64,000 nt of DNA, taken from the NCBI GenBank assembly GCA_934045905.1, contig OW203762.1, positions 16,896,345 through 16,960,344 of the forward strand. The letters are read 5' to 3'. The DNA comes from Leuctra nigra. Lineage: Eukaryota; Arthropoda; Insecta; Plecoptera; Leuctridae. The translations under genes were made by a program, and so were the position numbers. How positions within the stretch are numbered: position 1 is the stretch's first letter; the number at the start of each line of letters is the position of its first letter. Shown here piece after piece: positions 53,401 to 59,400 of the stretch. Below the pieces are notes generated by a model. The model did no database searches, had not been told where the DNA came from, and saw only the letters and a list, made by a program, of their open reading frames with translations.

Positions 53401-56400
53401 TCTATAAATGTGAGAACATACAGTTTTAACAGTTCCATTCAGATAATTCAGGACTGTCCAGTATTATATGTCAATGCTCAGAGTATTAGTAGTAGCATTG
53501 ATGATTTTAGAGACCTAGTTAAGGACAATGTTAACTTGATTGTTTTCGGTATTGCTGAGACCCATCTTGTGGGTGACATTGAAGACTGGGAGGTCTCCAT
53601 GCTTGGGTTTAGTATACTGCGTGTCGACTCCTCTAGCAGACACACTGGAGGCGTTGCCTTCTACATTAGAACTGGCATTGACCATAAAATTGTCCACTCT
53701 GAAGTCATTGATAAATACTGGTGGACACTTAGTATCCAAATCTTAAGTGGCTCTCTTTCGGGTACAATTATTTCTGTCACCTATGTCTCCCCTAAGATGA
53801 AAAAAACAAATGTCATTAGTCAGCTTGATTCTCTTGTTGAATCACTTGTAGTTTTTAATGACAAGGTTCTTATTCTAGGAGATTTTAACATTGATTTGAG
53901 TAGAAATTTGCATTACTCTGTCAAACTTACTGAATTACTGACTGAATTAAATATGACACAGCTAGTTAACGAATTTACCAGAATTGCTGTTTCTAAAGAC
54001 CACACAAATAATACATTTGTTACTTCTCGCACCTTAATTGACTATGTAATTTGTAATGCACTCGACAAAAGTAAATATCGAGTTGTGGTATTAGATACTG
54101 TTATTTCTGATCACCGCCTGCTTGGTGTCAGACTAAATCTTAACAATGAAAGTGTGATTGATAAATGTAACAAAGGTATTAAAAAAATCATTAATGTATG
54201 GAATTATAAGGCTATACTAGAGTCTAAACAGTCTCGGTTCATATTTCTAACTGAATTGGAAAGTTATGACTGGACTGTTAATGCAGGAGACACTGATGTT
54301 GATTCCATGCTAGATCTATTACTCTCTAACTTTAATCAAGTCTTGATTAATAAGTCGGCGAACAAAAAGATCTGTATTAAAGCCAAATATGAAAATAATG
54401 GATGGTTTGATCATGAACTAAGAACTGCCCAGCGTGATAGAAATAATAAGTACAGGATTGCAAGAATGTCTGGCTTATCTACCGATTGGCTGGCTTATAA
54501 AACTGCACGTAACTTTGTTGTTAATTTAACACGTGCTAAGAAGTTAACTTACCTGACTAATAGAATTGAGAAAAGAATGGGAAACCCCAAAGAAATGTGG
54601 AAAATTTTAAAATCTTTTTACAAAGACACTCAATTTTGTGATCTCCCCCAATTATACTTTAATAATAAAAAAATTGTTGGGTACAAAAATGTTGTGGAAC
54701 ATTTTAACGACTACTTTGTTCAAAGTGTACTAGATATTGCAAGCAATATCGGGGGTTATACAGATAATAGTAACATTGATAGATTTATTGACAACATTGG
54801 TCTGAATAAGAATTCTGGAATTTTCGATACATTTGAACCAGTTAGTAGTTCAGAAATTAGTAAAATATTACATGACTTAAAGAATTGTACTCCGTGGGAA
54901 GATGGCATTAATAAACAAGTTCTTGAATTGTCCATGTCCACACCAAGTATTAAGCTATTTTTGGTCAATATGATCAATACCTCACTTAGTACTGGGAAGT
55001 ATCCAAATAAACTTAAACTTGCACATATCACACCTGTCCCAAAATTGCAGCGGGCAATTGATGGGGAGAACTACAGGCCAATAAGTAGCTTACATATTCT
55101 GGACAAAATTGTGGAAACTGCTGTTAAAATTCAGATAACTAAATTCATTGAAGACTATGATGTTCTTGCTCCTGAACAATCGGGTTTTAGATCTCACCAT
55201 AGTTGTGAAACTGCTGTTAACTATATAATTGATGACCTGAAATCTAAAATTATCGATAGTAAATACACCTGTGCTATTTTCTTAGATCTGAAACGCGCAT
55301 TTGACACGATTGACCGCACTGTGCTCATTCGTAAGCTTTATAGGTATGGTTTTCGTGGGACAGTTTTGGATTGGCTGTCTTCATATCTTAATAACAGAGC
55401 TCAAATTGTGAAAATGAATAACGTTAAATCTAATATGATAGGAAATGACATTGGTGTACCTCAGGGTTCAATTTTGGGCCCCTTACTGTTTATATTATAC
55501 ATTAATGATATAGTTTCTATTTTTCGACATTCCTCAATTCACCTTTATGCAGATGATGCTCTACTAATCTGTAGCAATGTCAAACCGCACATTGTACACG
55601 AATATCTTAAAATTGACTTGAATATTCTTGAATCTTGGCTTATTGCTAATAGACTCAAATTGAATGTTCCTAAAACGAAATGTATGGTTTTCTGTAACAA
55701 CAAGATCAGAACTAAGTATAGTGATTTTCTTAAAGCCCAATTTGTGATTGATGATGAAATAGTTCTTAATGTACATGTGTTTAAATATCTTGGTGTTATG
55801 TTGGATGAAAATTTAACCCTCCAAAATCATGCTCATTATATTATAAGTAAATTAGCAAAGAAAGTTGGTCTGTTCCAAAGAAAATGTGGTAACCTGCCTA
55901 TTATGAGTAAAATTCACATATGCCAAGCTATTATCACTCCTCATCTTGACTATTGCAGTTCCATTTTATTCTTGCTAAATCAAAACCACATAGCTAAATT
56001 GCAGAAATTACAAAATAAGATTATGAGGTCTATTCTCTGGGTAAATAGAGGAACCTCTATTAGTAAAATGTGTAGAGCATTATCTTGGACAACGGTCAAA
56101 CAACGAATACTGATCAACACATTCACTTTTATATTCCGTCTGACAAAAGGTCTTGGCCCTAAATATTTGAGTGATAAACTAGTAAATAAAAATGTAACTA
56201 ATTATCATATTACTCGCCAGTGTGATAGCTTATATGTAAAAAGAACAACTTCAGCCTTTGGCAATAACACTTTGTTTTCCAAGGGTGTCAATATGTTCAA
56301 CAGACTACCGTTAAAAGTGAGAAATGCTGAGAGTATACGGAGTTTTAGACGAGAATGCCTTAAAGTAGTAAATGACCCATCTCGCTGGCGTGTTGACCCG

Positions 56401-59400
56401 CTAGCGGGTAATAATACTTTTTGGTATACAATGTAGTGTTAACCATTATTCGATACATGTAATACTGTATTTTAGCAATTCGGTACCATACGAAATATTT
56501 TATCTTTACCTACCTATCTTTATTTTATAGCAAATTGGTAAATTGGTGATAATGACTGAATAACTAATTAGCCACAATTCTTTTAACGATGTATTGAAGT
56601 GAAATAATATGTAAAATTTTATACTGTAATTCTCTTGTACAAACAATAGCTTGATAGCTAAAATAAAAATACTACTACTACTACTACTACTACTACTAAT
56701 CATCACGTTTGTAAAAAAAAAAACGTCATAAAACACTCGATTTTCAACACATAGGTATAAATCTGTAGAATTCAAATTTTCTACCTAAACATTATCAAAA
56801 GTTTTAACGAAAATTCAGTTAGAATGGAATGCACCTAATACGGAGACACTTTCACAGTTCAAATAACAGTTTGTTGACATTAGCTGCAGCCATCTTGCAT
56901 TTTCCACAACCTTCTTGACATCTCTTCGTTCGAAATTTCATCCTGCTGCACTCAGTAAATTATGTCATATTACAGAAGGCGGTGGTATTGAGACACCCGA
57001 GCGTCAATGCATGGAAGAGACGATTGTTTTACCATTGTTTTAACATCCGTTCGAACTGGCTTATGGAGAATTTAACATTGACAAACGGGATGTCATTGAT
57101 ACTACAGGCTATTCCATTTCAAAAGGGGAATGGAAACCATGCCCATTCCACCTTGCTATTGGTTGTTGGTTCGAGGCGGGAAACAAATTCATAGAAACCC
57201 CATGTAGTGGCAACTTAGCTGAGAAAGTACTAACATATTACAACAGATTAAAATTACTTTGTAAATGTATTTTGTTGACCCAGGCTTTTAAATAGAGGAC
57301 TTTATGGCAACAAGTGATAAATTATTTACTTTATGACTGATTTAAAGATTTAGTGGTCGTTCAAACACGTGAGTGATAATCACCAAAGCAAAATTTTTAT
57401 GGTAGTGGTACTGCAAACTATGCCATCTGTGGGAGAATTGCGAACTTCTTGGAACTTCCATTCCCCTTTTGAAATGGAATAAACTGTACACTTTCTGAAA
57501 ACATTCACTTTCGAGCGGCAATTTTTAAATATAGAATAGTTATTGCTTTCACTTCATATTTCGGAAAATTTTGTAATATGCTGATAATTAAAATATGAAG
57601 GGAGAGTGATTATTTTAGAGGAATATTACGCATATGGAGCCCATTTATGAAGATACAATTCTTATTCTTTCGACAGATAGTAAGACATCATGCTTTGCCA
57701 AAATTCTAGGTTGTTTGTTTCAAATTTTTAATCTTTTTATGAAGATAAAAAGGGATTTGAACTAATCCTCTGTATAACAAGAACCTACTACCTCTGTAAA
57801 AAATTTATGCCGGATATCAATATCTCTATCAATATGAAATCAATTGTGTGTGCAGGTATTGTGAACCACTTGGACAACTGTCCGAAGAAGGCCAACTCGG
57901 ACCAGCGAGACACGGACAAGGACGGACTGGGAGATGTGTGCGACAACTGTCCGCGCATTCCGAACCCCAACCAGGTCGACTCGGACAACGATCTCATCGG
58001 AGACATTTGCGACAGCGACATCGATAGAGACAAGTTAGTGGCCTCGTCAAAACACTATCTACTTATAATTTAGAAATCTCAAGAAACCAGCATCATTAAA
58101 AACGGTCTATTCAAACTAAAGGGCCGAATTCACAAAATTAATATGATTAGAAACTAGCTTTTTCCATAATTTTAAAATTATTATATTTTGAGTTTTGACA
58201 TAAAGTCATTTTGAAATCATGACATGTCATTCTTTTATTTTTGGTTCAAATATACGAATTGAAGTCAGGTAGGTAAGAAAAATCAATTTTTAATTCCCCA
58301 GGTATAAAAATCTATATGAAATTTTGTTCAGTGTAGACTGTAGGTATCATGAAAATTTACCAATATGTTTTCATATTTTTGAGCCTTTTTGGCTCTTTTG
58401 GCAAGTAGATTTTTTTGCTCAGTGTTTTGCTAGTTTTATTGGAATTCATGATCTTTGAAAATATTTGGTAAGTTGTTTTAAACCAAAGAGAGGTAAATTC
58501 GGTATTTAAACTATTCGACAGCTAGTGGAAGTCGTCACTGGAACTAACAGGCGTTGTTTTTGCCTACAGAGACGGCATCCAGGACAGCGAAGACAACTGC
58601 CCCAAGATCGCCAACAGCGACCAGCTTGACACCGACGGAGACGGCAAAGGAGACGAGTGCGATTCCGACATCGACAACGATAAGATCGAGAACAACAGAG
58701 ACAACTGCCGTCTCGTTCCCAATCCGTACCAAGAGGATCGAGATAGTAAGAACACTTGCGTTTGATTGCTATTAGCTAAAGCAGTGCAAATATAACAGTC
58801 AACTCATCAAACTCAGTAAAATTTCAGTAAAGGATCATCTTTCTGCAATAAAGATTTAAAACTTATAAAATAAGTTACTGATCTGTACATTTGGGAGTGA
58901 AGCAATTATTTTCGAAATCAAGACGTTGGTAAATTTACATTTAAGATAGAATAAAAATAATCTTAGAATGTCAAGAACTCTTTTAGCTCTTGCCCAATTT
59001 TGCTGAAAATTTGTAAAATATAATAAAGAGTGTTACTCAATAACAACAGAAAAATTGTACATGCTCGGACAATCGATTACATATTTCAACTATTCAAGCG
59101 AAATCCGAGGGTTTTGCTAAAAAATCCTACAGGAGACCTATGGTCGGGGTCAGGCAAAGATGAACCCACTTTAGTATTAATGTAGGTATAGGGCGGCCCA
59201 TGGTGGAGCGGGTTCTGCTTTGCCTGTCACCGACCATATTATTTAACGTTTTCCGAACTCCATTCTGATGGAATCCGGTCACGGCCACAAGGATTGCATG
59301 AATTGCATGGAATCGGATTCCAGGGGAATTGGGAATTTAAAAAATCTAGAATAGGGCCCCAGGAGGGCTATTCTAAATTTCCTAGTCCTCTAGTTTCACT

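Larger units (their letters stand above)
51540..56700 (+). mobile_element. Intact-looking CR1/Jockey-type non-LTR retrotransposon with macro-domain ORF1
   Basis: Two long uninterrupted frames (ORF1 51602-53362; ORF2 to 56436) followed by a 3' UTR and an ACT microsatellite (about 56668-56698) that marks the 3' end. The 5' limit near 51540 is an estimate. The ORF1 PHD-plus-esterase layout is that of the CR1 group. No stop codons or frameshifts break either ORF, so the insertion is young and possibly mobile. I could not define target duplications. Confidence 0.85.
51105..57855. other. Thrombospondin intron 13, largely a retrotransposon
   Basis: About 5.2 of 6.75 kb is the non-LTR element at 51540-56700, in the sense orientation. 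The remainder holds an inverted repeat with arms at 57111-57135 and 57456-57480 (CATTTCAAAAGGGGAATGGA) and AT-rich sequence. Confidence 0.7.

Noticed and set aside
57111..57480. Inverted repeat with 25-bp arms as a complete transposon
   Set aside because: Arms are real, but no target duplication or related copy could be seen, so it is only noted within intron 13.
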